Positions 37,975 through 47,800 of a stretch of 64,000 nucleotides of DNA are shown here, one piece after another. The notes under the pieces were generated by a model. The model saw only the letters and a program-made list of their open reading frames with translations. It ran no database searches and was not told the origin of the DNA. The translations under genes were made by a program, and so were the position numbers. The DNA lies in NCBI GenBank assembly GCA_025499625.1, contig JAFMVD010000007.1:1-64000 (forward strand), read 5' to 3'. This DNA is from Carboxylicivirga fragile (GTDB taxonomy: Bacteria > Bacteroidota > Bacteroidia > Bacteroidales > Marinilabiliaceae). Position 1 is the first letter of the stretch. The number at the start of each line of letters is the position of its first letter.

Positions 37975-39483
37975 CTATAAACCTTTTGCTAAATGATAGT
38001 AAAGATCATTCCACTGTAATTCTTTTTTGAACTCTGGAATTTTCGTACCCTTATCAATAACCACAGCCTCAATTCCTGCCATTTCAGCAAAATCTTGTAA
38101 ATCTTCAACTGTTAAGTCATATGAAAAACTAGTATGATGCGTACCTCCAGCTAAAATCCATGCAGCTGCTCCTACTTCAAAATTTGGTTGTGGAATCCAT
38201 AGTGCACTCGCCACAGGAAGCTTAGGTAACTCTTGTGAGTCAATACAGTCAACCGTATTAATAATCATTCTAAAACGGCTTCCCATATCAATAACTGTTG
38301 CAGCAACTCCTGAACCTGTTTTACTTGTAAATACAAGGCGAGCTGGATCATTTTTGCCACCAATTCCTAATGGGTGTACTTCTAACTTTGGTTTATGATC
38401 TGCTATTAAAGGACATACCTCTAACATATGAGCTTGTAAAATCGAACTTTTTTCTCCATCGAAATTCAAGGTATAATCCTCTAAGAATGAACATCCTTTG
38501 TAATCAGACATTCCTTGACTCATGAACCACATCTGACGACATAATGCTGCTGTTTTCCAGTCTCCCTCAGCACCAAAGCCATAACCATCAGCCATTAATC
38601 GCTGCGATGCTAAACCAGGCAATTGGTCTACCCCTTCTAAATCATCGAAATTAGTGGTGAAAGCCTTAGCTCCCTTTTTCTCCAGATAACGACGCAAGCC
38701 TATTTCTATTCGAGCTGCATGTACCACTTGATTACGTGCTTCTCCGCCTTCTTTACAATTATCAGCTAAATCATATTCAGACTCATAAATTTTAACCAGT
38801 TCGGCGACATCTTCATCACTCACATTATCCTGAACTTTTACTAAATCCGCAATTGGACTATAGTCTACATGATAACCGAAAACTCTTTCTGCTTCAACCT
38901 TATCTCCATCAGTTACAGCAACATTATTCATTTGATCGCCAAAACGAATAATTAACATATCTTGAGAGTCAGCCCACGCAGCTGCAACACGCGACCATCC
39001 TGCCACTTTTGAAACAACTTTTGGATCCTGCCAATGCCCCACTACTACTTTACGATCCATGCGCATACGTGCCATTATATGACCAAACTCTCTATCTCCG
39101 TGAGCGCTTTGATTTAAATTCATAAAATCCATGTCTATCTCTTTCCATGGAATTTCTTTATTATACTGTGTATGTAAATGAAGTATAGGTTTTCTTAACT
39201 CCTGAAGCCCGTGAATCCACATTTTAGCGGGTGAAAAGGTATGCATCCAAGTAATTAAACCGATACAATTCTCTGCACCATTTGCTTCTCTGCAGATTTT
39301 ATGTATTTCTGCGGAACCAGTTCCTGTAGGCTTACAAACTACCTTTACAGGAATATCTGATGAAGCATCAAATGCTGCAGCAATTTCTTTTGAATGTGAA
39401 GCAACTTGATCTAAAGTTTTTTGCCCATACAAATGCTGACTACCAGTAACCAACCAAACCTCTAACTGATTTAATGTTTTCAT
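37975..39483 (-). CDS. araA: L-arabinose isomerase AraA
   Basis: A 502-residue cytoplasmic isomerase of normal length, starting WLVTGSQHLYGQKTL as the family does. The metal ligands are in EDYTLNF and the region with AHMLEVCP, and the late GGTHHTSFS contributes a His. It converts L-arabinose to L-ribulose, first step of the pathway. It is first in its operon. A palindrome that matches one before the repressor gene lies 107 bp upstream of the start, so regulation by the neighbouring AraR-type protein is likely. Confidence 0.97.
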   Translation of the reverse strand: MKTLNQLEVWLVTGSQHLYGQKTLDQVASHSKEIAAAFDASSDIPVKVVCKPTGTGSAEIHKICREANGAENCIGLITWMHTFSPAKMWIHGLQELRKPILHLHTQYNKEIPWKEIDMDFMNLNQSAHGDREFGHIMARMRMDRKVVVGHWQDPKVVSKVAGWSRVAAAWADSQDMLIIRFGDQMNNVAVTDGDKVEAERVFGYHVDYSPIADLVKVQDNVSDEDVAELVKIYESEYDLADNCKEGGEARNQVVHAARIEIGLRRYLEKKGAKAFTTNFDDLEGVDQLPGLASQRLMADGYGFGAEGDWKTAALCRQMWFMSQGMSDYKGCSFLEDYTLNFDGEKSSILQAHMLEVCPLIADHKPKLEVHPLGIGGKNDPARLVFTSKTGSGVAATVIDMGSRFRMIINTVDCIDSQELPKLPVASALWIPQPNFEVGAAAWILAGGTHHTSFSYDLTVEDLQDFAEMAGIEAVVIDKGTKIPEFKKELQWNDLYYHLAKGL

Positions 39484-39589
39484 AATAACTTGATTTAACT
39501 TCGCCCATAATTAAAGAATCAACTACTATATTGTATATCTCTCTTTTACAGACTATTTAATTTTTATAATTGATTTTTATTCATTATAT

Positions 39590-39606
39590 ATAGTACTTTG
39601 TACTAT
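39590..39606. promoter_or_regulatory. candidate AraR operator before araA
   Basis: ATAGTAC-TTT-GTACTAT is a perfect 7-bp inverted repeat, followed by TATA. It lies between the araR stop and the araA start. It shares the core TAGTA-TT-GTACTATTATA with the site before araR at 40335-40353. Confidence 0.75.
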
Positions 39607-39623
39607 TATACTATCAAAAAATT

Positions 39624-40316
39624 TTAAATTTTCACAATACGTTCAAAAGACTTGTCCTTTGCACCATCAATAAATTTAAAATAATAGGCACCACGTCTCG
39701 ATTCTGTTGTATTTCTTTCATCTAAACGTTGAAGTACTTTTAAAGACAATACTTTCTTTCTAAAATTACCAGTATCTAATTCTTTCTGAAAAATAGCTTC
39801 ATATAATTTACGCAACTGTAATAAGGTGAATTGATCTGGTAATAGCTCACTTCCCACCAACTCCAGTCCAGCCTTAATTTGCAATTTCTCCAGTGCTTTA
39901 TCAACCATTTCTTTATGATCAAAGACTAGGTTTGGTAGAGCTTTCAAGGACCACCAATGTGCACCGTTTTCCTTTACTTTATCTGCTTTATGCTTATCTA
40001 TTCTAATGAGTGCAAAATAAGTTAAACTAATAACCCTATCTTCACTATCCCTATCAGGGTTTGTAAATGCCTGCACTTGTTCTAAATAAATATCGTCTAA
40101 TCCAGTAATATTCTTTAGAATCCGACGAGCAGCTGTATCCGACGATTCTTCTTCTCCAACAAACCCTCCCATTAACGACCATTGCCCTTTAGCCGGTTCA
40201 AAGCCGCGGTGATAAAGCAATAATTTTAAATCGTCATCAACATAGCCGAAAATAACACAGTCGATGGCGACAAAATATTTGGAAAATTTGTTGTACTTTT
40301 CTCCCATAATTATCAT
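39624..40316 (-). CDS. araR: Nudix-derived transcriptional regulator, AraR (NrtR family)
   Basis: 230 residues. The N-terminal Nudix fold (about 15-150) keeps the opening GGFVGEEE but the REUxEExGU end reads RRILKNITGL, so the catalytic Glu residues are gone; it should bind a ligand without hydrolysing it. The C-terminal part (about 160-230: FTLLQLRKLYEAIF, RKKVLSLKVLQRLDE, GAYYFKF) is the winged helix of the NrtR group. A regulator of this type governs arabinose use in Bacteroides thetaiotaomicron, which supports the name. Palindromes stand before araA and before this gene. An ATG at 40307 (MGEKYN) is an alternative start and suits the very short leader. Confidence 0.88.
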   Translation of the reverse strand: MIIMGEKYNKFSKYFVAIDCVIFGYVDDDLKLLLYHRGFEPAKGQWSLMGGFVGEEESSDTAARRILKNITGLDDIYLEQVQAFTNPDRDSEDRVISLTYFALIRIDKHKADKVKENGAHWWSLKALPNLVFDHKEMVDKALEKLQIKAGLELVGSELLPDQFTLLQLRKLYEAIFQKELDTGNFRKKVLSLKVLQRLDERNTTESRRGAYYFKFIDGAKDKSFERIVKI

Positions 40317-40324
40317 ATCTAGAA

Positions 40325-40353
40325 CAAATATATTAATAGTATTTGGTACTATT
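40325..40353 (-). promoter_or_regulatory. araR promoter with overlapping candidate AraR operator
   Basis: AATAGTA-TTTGG-TACTATT (40335-40353) is a 7-bp inverted repeat. On the minus strand the -7 box TATATTTG (40325-40332) lies directly next to it, a full match to TAnnTTTG. Repressor on the palindrome would block the promoter, so autoregulation is likely. The remaining intergenic bases to 40609 hold only a 6-bp hairpin (40509-40528) behind the GH43 gene. Confidence 0.65.
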
Positions 40354-40609
40354 ATATTTTAAGTACACTTTTTTTGCTAATTCTTTCATAGCCCTCACTT
40401 TACATTAATTCAATTCAAAAATACTTCACCGATTCTAACCAATCAAAGAAGAACACTCTTTTACGACGTTAACTCAATTAATCTAGGTTCTATTATATCC
40501 TTTAAATTTGTTACGTTTCATAGTAACATTTCACTTTTGAGTTATCAAATCTCGTAACCTTTTCTGCATACATTACTCAATTAGAGGCAATAATTTAATC
40601 ACACCATAA

Positions 40610-41626
40610 CTACTCCTCATTTTGTCTAAAATCAGGAAATCCATCCATAGTCCAGTTAATTACCCTTGCACGAGTATGCCGATTGGGATCGGTTAAAGGA
40701 GAACCTCTTAAGCGCTTGTAATTTCTGGCATGATAAATCATAACATCCGTTGTTCCATCTTCAGAAACTGTAAAAGAGTTATGTCCCGGACCAAACCGAT
40801 TCATTTCCTCGTTTGTAAAAAAAACTGGTTCTTCTGACTTATTCCATGATTCAGCATCTAATAAATCCGCATTTTCGTCAGCCCAAAGAAGTCCGACACA
40901 ATAAGTATCATCAGTAGCACTTGCCGAATAAGTCATGAATATTTTCCCATTCTTTTTTAATATTGCAGGCCCCTCATTCACACTATAACCCTTTCTTTCC
41001 CAATCAAATTCGGGATTACTAATCACAACTTCCTTTCCCTTTAACTTGATTGGCGAATCCATTTCTGAAATCAACAAGGACGTATTTTCACCTTCTCTAA
41101 CATGTTGTGCCCATACATAATACTTTCTCCCTTTATGCTCAAAAAAAGTGGCATCAAGTGAAAAAGAGTCATGCGCAGTTAAAATTCGCCCTTCTTCTTT
41201 CCATTCTCCCTGCATGGGGTCCTGCGAATCATTTGAAAGGGCATACATTCGGATATTCCAGGCCTTTTCAGTTTCTCCAGCGGCAAAATAAATGTACCAC
41301 TTGCCATCAATCCGATGAAGCTCAGGGGCCCAAATATTGTTCCCCATCACCCCTTTGTCATATTTTCGCCAGATTACCCTAGCTTCAGCAGCAGACAAGC
41401 CATTTATTGTGTTGGATTGACGCATCTCTATCCTATCGTATTCAGGAGCTGTAGCCACGTAATAGTAAACATTATCAACTTTTAAGACCCAAGGATCTGC
41501 CCGTTGCTTGACAACTGGATTGTTGTATTTAATATCGGACTGACAACCTGTTAGTATACTCATCAAAAGAAGTATACTTTGGATGCTATTGATAATTCTA
41601 TTCTTGTACTCTAAATGCATACACAC
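40610..41626 (-). CDS. GH43 exo-arabinosidase / alpha-L-arabinofuranosidase (lipoprotein)
   Basis: 338 residues, lipoprotein (LTGC, then QSD). It is a single five-bladed propeller with GH43 residues in QRADPWVL (base Asp), the SLDATFF region (modulator Asp) and NEGPAILKK (acid Glu); NIWAPELH is also typical. There is no C-terminal accessory domain. Compact GH43 proteins of this sort include exo-alpha-1,5-arabinanases and arabinofuranosidases. It follows the GH51 gene by 19 bp and is last in a three-gene arabinan unit. The released arabinose would feed the ara operon next door. Confidence 0.88.
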   Translation of the reverse strand: MCMHLEYKNRIINSIQSILLLMSILTGCQSDIKYNNPVVKQRADPWVLKVDNVYYYVATAPEYDRIEMRQSNTINGLSAAEARVIWRKYDKGVMGNNIWAPELHRIDGKWYIYFAAGETEKAWNIRMYALSNDSQDPMQGEWKEEGRILTAHDSFSLDATFFEHKGRKYYVWAQHVREGENTSLLISEMDSPIKLKGKEVVISNPEFDWERKGYSVNEGPAILKKNGKIFMTYSASATDDTYCVGLLWADENADLLDAESWNKSEEPVFFTNEEMNRFGPGHNSFTVSEDGTTDVMIYHARNYKRLRGSPLTDPNRHTRARVINWTMDGFPDFRQNEE

Positions 41627-41645
41627 ATCTTACGGATCAACCTAA

Positions 41646-43178
41646 TTATTTTTCCAATGAAATTAAAACTACTGATTTAGCTGGAATCTTAAGTTTAAGC
41701 TTCCCTTTCTTTGGTTGTTTTAGAGAAAATTGCTTAAGCGTTACCTCTTCTTCTTTCCCAAACTCATTCAATGAATTAATTTTTTCACCTCCAATGATCT
41801 GACCAGAAGCTTTTGTGTATTTCTCACCCAGGATATCGTATTCAAACTCAACATCATTATTCGGATCCAGGTTACAAACAGTCAGGTTTAACTTTCCATC
41901 CTTTGTTGAAGCCGAAGCATGAAGAACCGGCAACTTCTCTCCTCCAACTTCATAATCGTCACATTCTATGCTTAATGGAACCAATGTAGCATCTTGATGA
42001 ACGCTATACATTTTAAATACATAGTACGTTGGTGTTAAAACCATTGTCTCACCCTTAGTCAATATCACCGCCTGAATTACGTTAACCATCTGGGCGATGT
42101 TGGCCATTTTGATGCGATCAGCGTGGTTGTTGAACATGTTCAACTGCATACCGGCACAAAGCGCATCCCTTAATGTATTCTGTTGAAACAAAAAGCCTGG
42201 ATTGGTTCCCGGCTCAACATCATACCACGAGCCCCACTCATCAACAATCATATCAATCTCTTTATTCGGATCATACTTATCCATAATGGCAGAATGATTA
42301 TTAATAAGCTCTTCCATATACAGAGCTTTTTGCAAGGTAAGATGGTATTCTGCTTCATCAAATTCAGTCGCTGAACCTTTGTTACTCCAGCCTCCAGGGT
42401 GCACATAATAGTGAAGTGAAAGTCCATCTACAATATGCTTATGATGAACCAGTTTTTTCATCATCACTTCAGTCCAATTATAATCTGCAACATTCGCACC
42501 CCCAGCGATTTTGTAATCTGCACCATGGCAATAAGTCGCATAATTACGGTATAAATCAGCATAATACTCCGGTGTCATATTACCTCCACAGCCCCAGTTT
42601 TCGTTGCCTATTCCCCAATATTTTACTTTCCAGGGCTCATCACGACCATTCTCTTTTCTCCATTCGGTCATTGGACTCTTATTTGGCGAAGTCATATACT
42701 CCACCCACTCTTTGGCTTCGCGAACCGAACCCGAACCTACATTAAGGTTTATGTATGCTTCGGCTCCAATCAACTCACAGAAGTCCATAAACTCATGTGT
42801 TCCAAAACTATTATCTTCCGTAACACCACCCCAGTGCACATTAACAATTGATGGGCGAATCTTTTTTGAGCCAACTCCATCTTTCCAGTTATATGTATCC
42901 GCAAAACACCCTCCTGGCCATCTCAATAAAGGGATGTTCATTTCTTGTAAAGCGTCGATGACGTCTACCCTAAAGCCCTTGATATTATCAATCAACGATG
43001 TGTCCCCAACATAAAACCCATCATAGATACAACGACCTAAATGCTCAGCAAAGTGACCATAAATATCTCTGTTTATTTTTGTTTTAGCCGAGTCTGTATG
43101 CGCGGTAATTTTGTTTTGTGCAAATACTGTTGACGAAACCAACAATAATGCGGCAATAAAAAAAGATTGAAGTCTCAT
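41646..43178 (-). CDS. GH51 alpha-L-arabinofuranosidase (secreted)
   Basis: 510 residues with a signal peptide ending VFAQ. The TIM barrel carries IYGHFAEHLGRCIYDG, LRWPGGCFADTYNW, acid/base E193 in GIGNENWGCGG and nucleophile E314 in VDEWGSWY, then the C-terminal beta-sandwich with LTVCNLDPN. These are textbook GH51 features. It removes alpha-1,2/1,3-linked arabinofuranose side chains and short arabino-oligosaccharides, probably in the periplasm. Spacing to both GH43 neighbours is about 20 bp, so all three enzymes share one transcript. Confidence 0.95.
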   Translation of the reverse strand: MRLQSFFIAALLLVSSTVFAQNKITAHTDSAKTKINRDIYGHFAEHLGRCIYDGFYVGDTSLIDNIKGFRVDVIDALQEMNIPLLRWPGGCFADTYNWKDGVGSKKIRPSIVNVHWGGVTEDNSFGTHEFMDFCELIGAEAYINLNVGSGSVREAKEWVEYMTSPNKSPMTEWRKENGRDEPWKVKYWGIGNENWGCGGNMTPEYYADLYRNYATYCHGADYKIAGGANVADYNWTEVMMKKLVHHKHIVDGLSLHYYVHPGGWSNKGSATEFDEAEYHLTLQKALYMEELINNHSAIMDKYDPNKEIDMIVDEWGSWYDVEPGTNPGFLFQQNTLRDALCAGMQLNMFNNHADRIKMANIAQMVNVIQAVILTKGETMVLTPTYYVFKMYSVHQDATLVPLSIECDDYEVGGEKLPVLHASASTKDGKLNLTVCNLDPNNDVEFEYDILGEKYTKASGQIIGGEKINSLNEFGKEEEVTLKQFSLKQPKKGKLKLKIPAKSVVLISLEK

Positions 43179-43198
43179 GTTATAATGTTTATTTTAAT

Positions 43199-44668
43199 TT
43201 ATCTTACTTTCTTTCCCCATATTCCATGACCATTAGGCAATATTCCGCTAAATAAAATGGTCTCGCGCTCCTGCTCCCAGTCGCACCCTCTGAATATGGC
43301 ACATTCGATTGGCTTGTTCTCATCATCAAGCAGTGTTAGTACACCATCAATGTATTCAAACGACTTTATGCCAGCTATTTCTCTCCCTTGAACCTCGCCG
43401 TCTGCATCAAATATTGCTTCTTTTGACACATTAAATGCCGTGGGCTTATATTGCCAGCCACCAGGGGCTCTCAGCTTCTTATCTAAAATATCTTTCAGCT
43501 CGATAATTTCCCACGAACCAGCTAACTCAGCCTTATTGATTTCACTCTGATCATCAAGTGCATTGTACCGTTCAGGAGATAAAACCGGCCATCCGTTTGA
43601 TAACCACTTGACTTCGCGCACATGCATTTGAAGCATCAGGTTATCGGGTGCCAAACGTCCCTGATGCATCACATAATACTTCCCTTCATCATTTAGCACA
43701 GCATTGTGAGCAACTCCAGACCATCCAACATGATTATTAAACATATAGCTATAGGTTAAAATCGGGTAATTATCCCTTGTGTCGCTCATGTCATTTCCAA
43801 AATAATCGAGGAAGGGGCCGGTTGGCGATTTAGAACGACCAACACGGATATTATAAAAATTAAACAATGAATCGTAGGACACAAACAGGTAGTACATATC
43901 CTGCTCTTCATTGTAGATTATTTCAGGCGCTTCAATTACCCGTTCGTCACCTCCTTTCAGACGAGCAATCAGATGCCCCTGGTCGCCATCATTTAAGGCA
44001 AGGCCTGTTTTTGGGTCCAACTCCATGCAATACAAACCACCAAAGAATGAACCATATACCATCCAGTCTCTACCTGTTTTACTATCCGTTATAACCGATG
44101 GATCAATCGCATTCATCAGGCTTTCCTTGGATGTTTTTACCACTTCACCTTTATCGAGCCAGGGGCCAAGAGGCGAGCTTGCAGTGGCCATCCCGATAAA
44201 GGAAGCATTAGAACCAAAATAGGATACTGAGTAGTACAAACGGAACTCGTCATCGACCTGACGAATAAATGGAGCCCACATGTTATCGGCCGCCTTTCTT
44301 CCATTTGCTTGCTTCACGTAATCGTAAGCTTCGGCCGGTGTTTGGTCAAATACCCAACCCTCAAAATTCCAGTTTATCAGATCTTTTGAGCTCCGAATTG
44401 GAATTTTGCCCACATGCACCGAGTCATCTTTAAAATTGATATTTGGCGGTGCGTAATAGGCACCCGTCGCATACACATAATAAGTATCTCCAACCTTTAT
44501 ACACGAAGGGTCGTGCACATTGGCCGCATTCCACTCATACCGGTGGCTCAAGCTGGCAATGCTTGTATAATCATCGGCGTATGGAAGCTTTTTGTGTTCT
44601 TTGGTGATATTGGTTTCACACGCACAAAGCCCAACGAAACTCAATAGTATATAAGGTAAATATTTCAT
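43199..44668 (-). CDS. GH43 endo-type arabinanase with C-terminal lipocalin-like domain
   Basis: 489 residues, lipoprotein (LCAC, then ETNITKEH). The propeller begins WNAANVHDPSC (base Asp), continues with NAIDPSVI (modulator Asp), and has VIEAPEIIY (acid Glu) and HNAV, a pattern of endo-alpha-1,5-arabinanases. From about residue 375 a beta-barrel domain (LAGSWEIIELKDI ... GIWGKKVR) follows, as in the two-domain endo-arabinanases of Bacteroides. A related protein lies at 50429-52045. First gene of the unit that includes GH51; its promoter region carries the GWGGAYA repeats. Confidence 0.88.
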   Translation of the reverse strand: MKYLPYILLSFVGLCACETNITKEHKKLPYADDYTSIASLSHRYEWNAANVHDPSCIKVGDTYYVYATGAYYAPPNINFKDDSVHVGKIPIRSSKDLINWNFEGWVFDQTPAEAYDYVKQANGRKAADNMWAPFIRQVDDEFRLYYSVSYFGSNASFIGMATASSPLGPWLDKGEVVKTSKESLMNAIDPSVITDSKTGRDWMVYGSFFGGLYCMELDPKTGLALNDGDQGHLIARLKGGDERVIEAPEIIYNEEQDMYYLFVSYDSLFNFYNIRVGRSKSPTGPFLDYFGNDMSDTRDNYPILTYSYMFNNHVGWSGVAHNAVLNDEGKYYVMHQGRLAPDNLMLQMHVREVKWLSNGWPVLSPERYNALDDQSEINKAELAGSWEIIELKDILDKKLRAPGGWQYKPTAFNVSKEAIFDADGEVQGREIAGIKSFEYIDGVLTLLDDENKPIECAIFRGCDWEQERETILFSGILPNGHGIWGKKVR

Positions 44669-44698
44669 CCTACAACTTTTTCTTTAATCGTTATAAGA

Positions 44699-44755
44699 CA
44701 AAAGTAACTTCAGGATGCAACTATTGAGAGGACAATCGTTTTTATAAGGAGGATA
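44699..44755 (-). promoter_or_regulatory. promoter of GH43-GH51-GH43 unit with tandem repeats (candidate arabinan HTCS operator)
   Basis: The minus-strand -7 box TACTTTTG is at 44699-44706. On the plus strand GAGGACA (44728-44734) and GAGGATA (44749-44755) are direct repeats 21 bp apart, the first starting 22 bp beyond the box. A further GGACAA lies at 44761. The same layout appears before three other arabinan units. Confidence 0.6.
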
Positions 44756-44849
44756 GATGTGGACAACACCTTACCATAAGCACGAAACCATTATATATCA
44801 GCAAATAAGCACAAGTTTTGCACACGCTTTAAGATAGAGAATTACCCAT

Positions 44850-47800
44850 TTATACACTTACATATTCACTTGGAGAGCATTTATAAAACTTTTTAAAGAC
44901 ACGGCTAAAATACTTTGGATCGTTAAAACCAACCATTACCGCCACCTCGGCCACCTGATATTTTTTCGATTTGAGCAGAGGAATTGATTTTTTTAGCCGT
45001 GAAACATTAATGTATTCATTGGGCGATACATTGGTTAAAGCCTTTAGCTTTTTGTACAACAAACTACGGCTAACAAACATTTTAGATGCAAATGTCTCGA
45101 TATCGAAAGTTGGATCGGCGTAGAATTCCGATACCACATGATTGACCTTCTGCATAAAATCTTCGTCTAGTGTACTGCCTTTTAAATCGGCTTCAGCGTC
45201 GGTGTTTTGAAGATAAATAGCCTTTAGCTTTTGCCTGTTGTCAATCAAACTTCTGATTTTTGCCTCTAAAAATGCGAAACTAAACGGCTTAGTGATGTAA
45301 TCATCTGCGCCAACACCCAATCCTTCCAATTGATTTTCTTCCATTCCTTTAGCCGACAATAAAACTATCGGCATATGGCTAGTATTCAGATTATTCTTTA
45401 ACTGTTTACACAAATCCAGCCCATTCAGGCGAGGCATCATAATATCACTAACCACCAAATCGACTTCTTTCTGCAGAGCCAGTTCAGAACCTTCCTGTCC
45501 ATCTTTTGCAGCAATAACATGATAGTTTTCGGCAAGCGACTCCGTAAGGAATTGCCTTAAATCATCATTGTCTTCAACAATTAATACATGGGCTTTATCG
45601 GCATCGTTAACTGGCTGATTACTTCCTTGATTGGCAGCCTCTTTTATCAAATTCACTTTTTGATTCAAGGTAACGGAATCTGCAACTCCCTCTTCTACAA
45701 TTGTGTAATCATCAAAACTTTCTTTTTCAATCGGTAAGATCAGTTTGAAGCTGGCCCCTTTACCGTACTCACTGCTAAGATTAATTTGCCCATTCAATTT
45801 AATCACTAATTCTTTTACCAACGACAAACCAATACCGGTACCAAAGCCCAGGTTATTATCAGCCCGGTAAAAGCGATCAAATACTTTTTCCTGTATTTCC
45901 GGCTTAATACCCTGGCCATTATCCGTTACAATTACCTCTATGATTTTTTGGGATTCACTGTTTTTTTCCAGATTTAAAGACAGTTCGACTTTACCCGACT
46001 CTGACGAATATTTGAAAGCATTGGCCAGCAGGTTGAACAGAATATTCTCCAGTTTTGATTTGTCAAACCAGCCGAAATAATCCGCCTGACTCACATTTGT
46101 CAAGTATGTAATGTGCTTATCCTCAGCTAAGACTTTAAAAGCTTCACCTATCTCCACAATTACTTCATCCAGTTTTCCCTGCTGTAACTGCACCTGCAGT
46201 TTACCGGCTTCAAGTTTTCGAAATGTTAAAATCTGATTGGTCAGAAGTAACAAACGTTCCGCATTGCGCTTCACAATTTTAATGGTTTTTTGGGCGGCTT
46301 CCGGCAGTTGATTATTCCCTGAACTTAACAAACGCTGAATGGGAGAAATAATCAATGTCAATGGGGTTCTGAATTCGTGCGAAATATTGGTAAAAAACTG
46401 CATGCGCATTTGATGAATACTTTCCACCTCCTCATTCAGCGCAATTAACTGGTCTCGTTGTGTTCGAATCTCACTATTTTGTTCTTCCAGCTGTGCTTTT
46501 TGCTTTTCAATTTTTGCACTTCGCTTCTCTAACTGTTCATTCGTATCAAGCAAGCGCTGTGAACTGACTTCTAACTGCTGGTTTTTTTCATTGATTTCAA
46601 TCGTCCGTTCCTTCACTAATTGTTCCAGCCTTTTGTTTTGCATCGACATTCTGAACGAACGATAACGGATGTAGCCTGCCATCATAAGTACTGCTATCAG
46701 AATCATCAGCAACTTAAACCACAATTCTTGCCAGAAAGGGGGAATAATTTCGATATACACCTGAGTAAACTCATCGTTCCAGACCCCTTCATCGTTGGTT
46801 GATTTCAGTTCGAACAAATACACTCCTCCGGCCAGGTTGGTATACGAAGCCACCCGTCGTTTCGAATCGACATTAACCCATTCTTTATCAACACCATCTA
46901 AGCGATAGGCGTATTTTATTTTGGATGAATGAAGAAAATCCATTGCCGAAAACTCCAATGAAAACACATTATCCTTGTGCGATAATGAAATGGTATCGAC
47001 AGCAAATGAGGCTCTGTGCAAGGGAGTAACTCCATTGTGCACATCGCCGGGAACAACCTTTTTATTATAAATTTTAAGTGCGGTTACAATCGGTTTAGTT
47101 TCAAAAGGAAATTTTTTAATCCGATCAGGATCGAAGTAATTCAGTCCATTTAAACCTCCAACATATAAATTACTATCGGCATCTTTAAATCCGGCCGACC
47201 AATAATACTGGTTGTTTCTTAAATTATCCTGCTTGTAATAATTGATAAAATGTTGCGCTTCAATATTAAATTTTGACAAGCCATTTTCGGTGGTTATCCA
47301 CAAATTGTTGTTATCGTCGCAAAGAAGCGAATAAACAATATTGTTAGCCAATCCGTCTTGCTGATTAAAGTTTATAAATTCGTAGTTACCATTTTCTGTT
47401 TCAACGCATTTGGCAATTCCTCCTCCATAAGTACCAATCCAAATGGTTCCTTCAGCATCGATATTTAAGGTGGTTATGTAATTATCCGGCAGGCTGTTTT
47501 TCTCATTCGTTTCTTTATACCAAACCTGTTCATAGCGCGAAATAACTGTCGGTTCATCATCTTTAATAAGCTTACCATTGAAGCGATGCAAGCCATCGGT
47601 GGTTCCTACCCAATAGAAACCATTCTTATCTTCCTGAATACACCCTACCTCCCAGTTTTCAATGGCACCACCACCGGCAGGCTGAATACTGTAAAAGCGG
47701 TCATCTTTCTCATTATAAATACACAAGCCTCCTTGCGTACCAACGAGCACTTCACCTTTTTTGTTAACATAGAAAGTGGAAATAAAGTCACTTGGTAAGC

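Noticed and set aside
40509-40528. TGTTAC/GTAACA hairpin downstream of the GH43 gene
   Set aside because: The stem has only 6 bp and no T-run follows, too weak to call a terminator.
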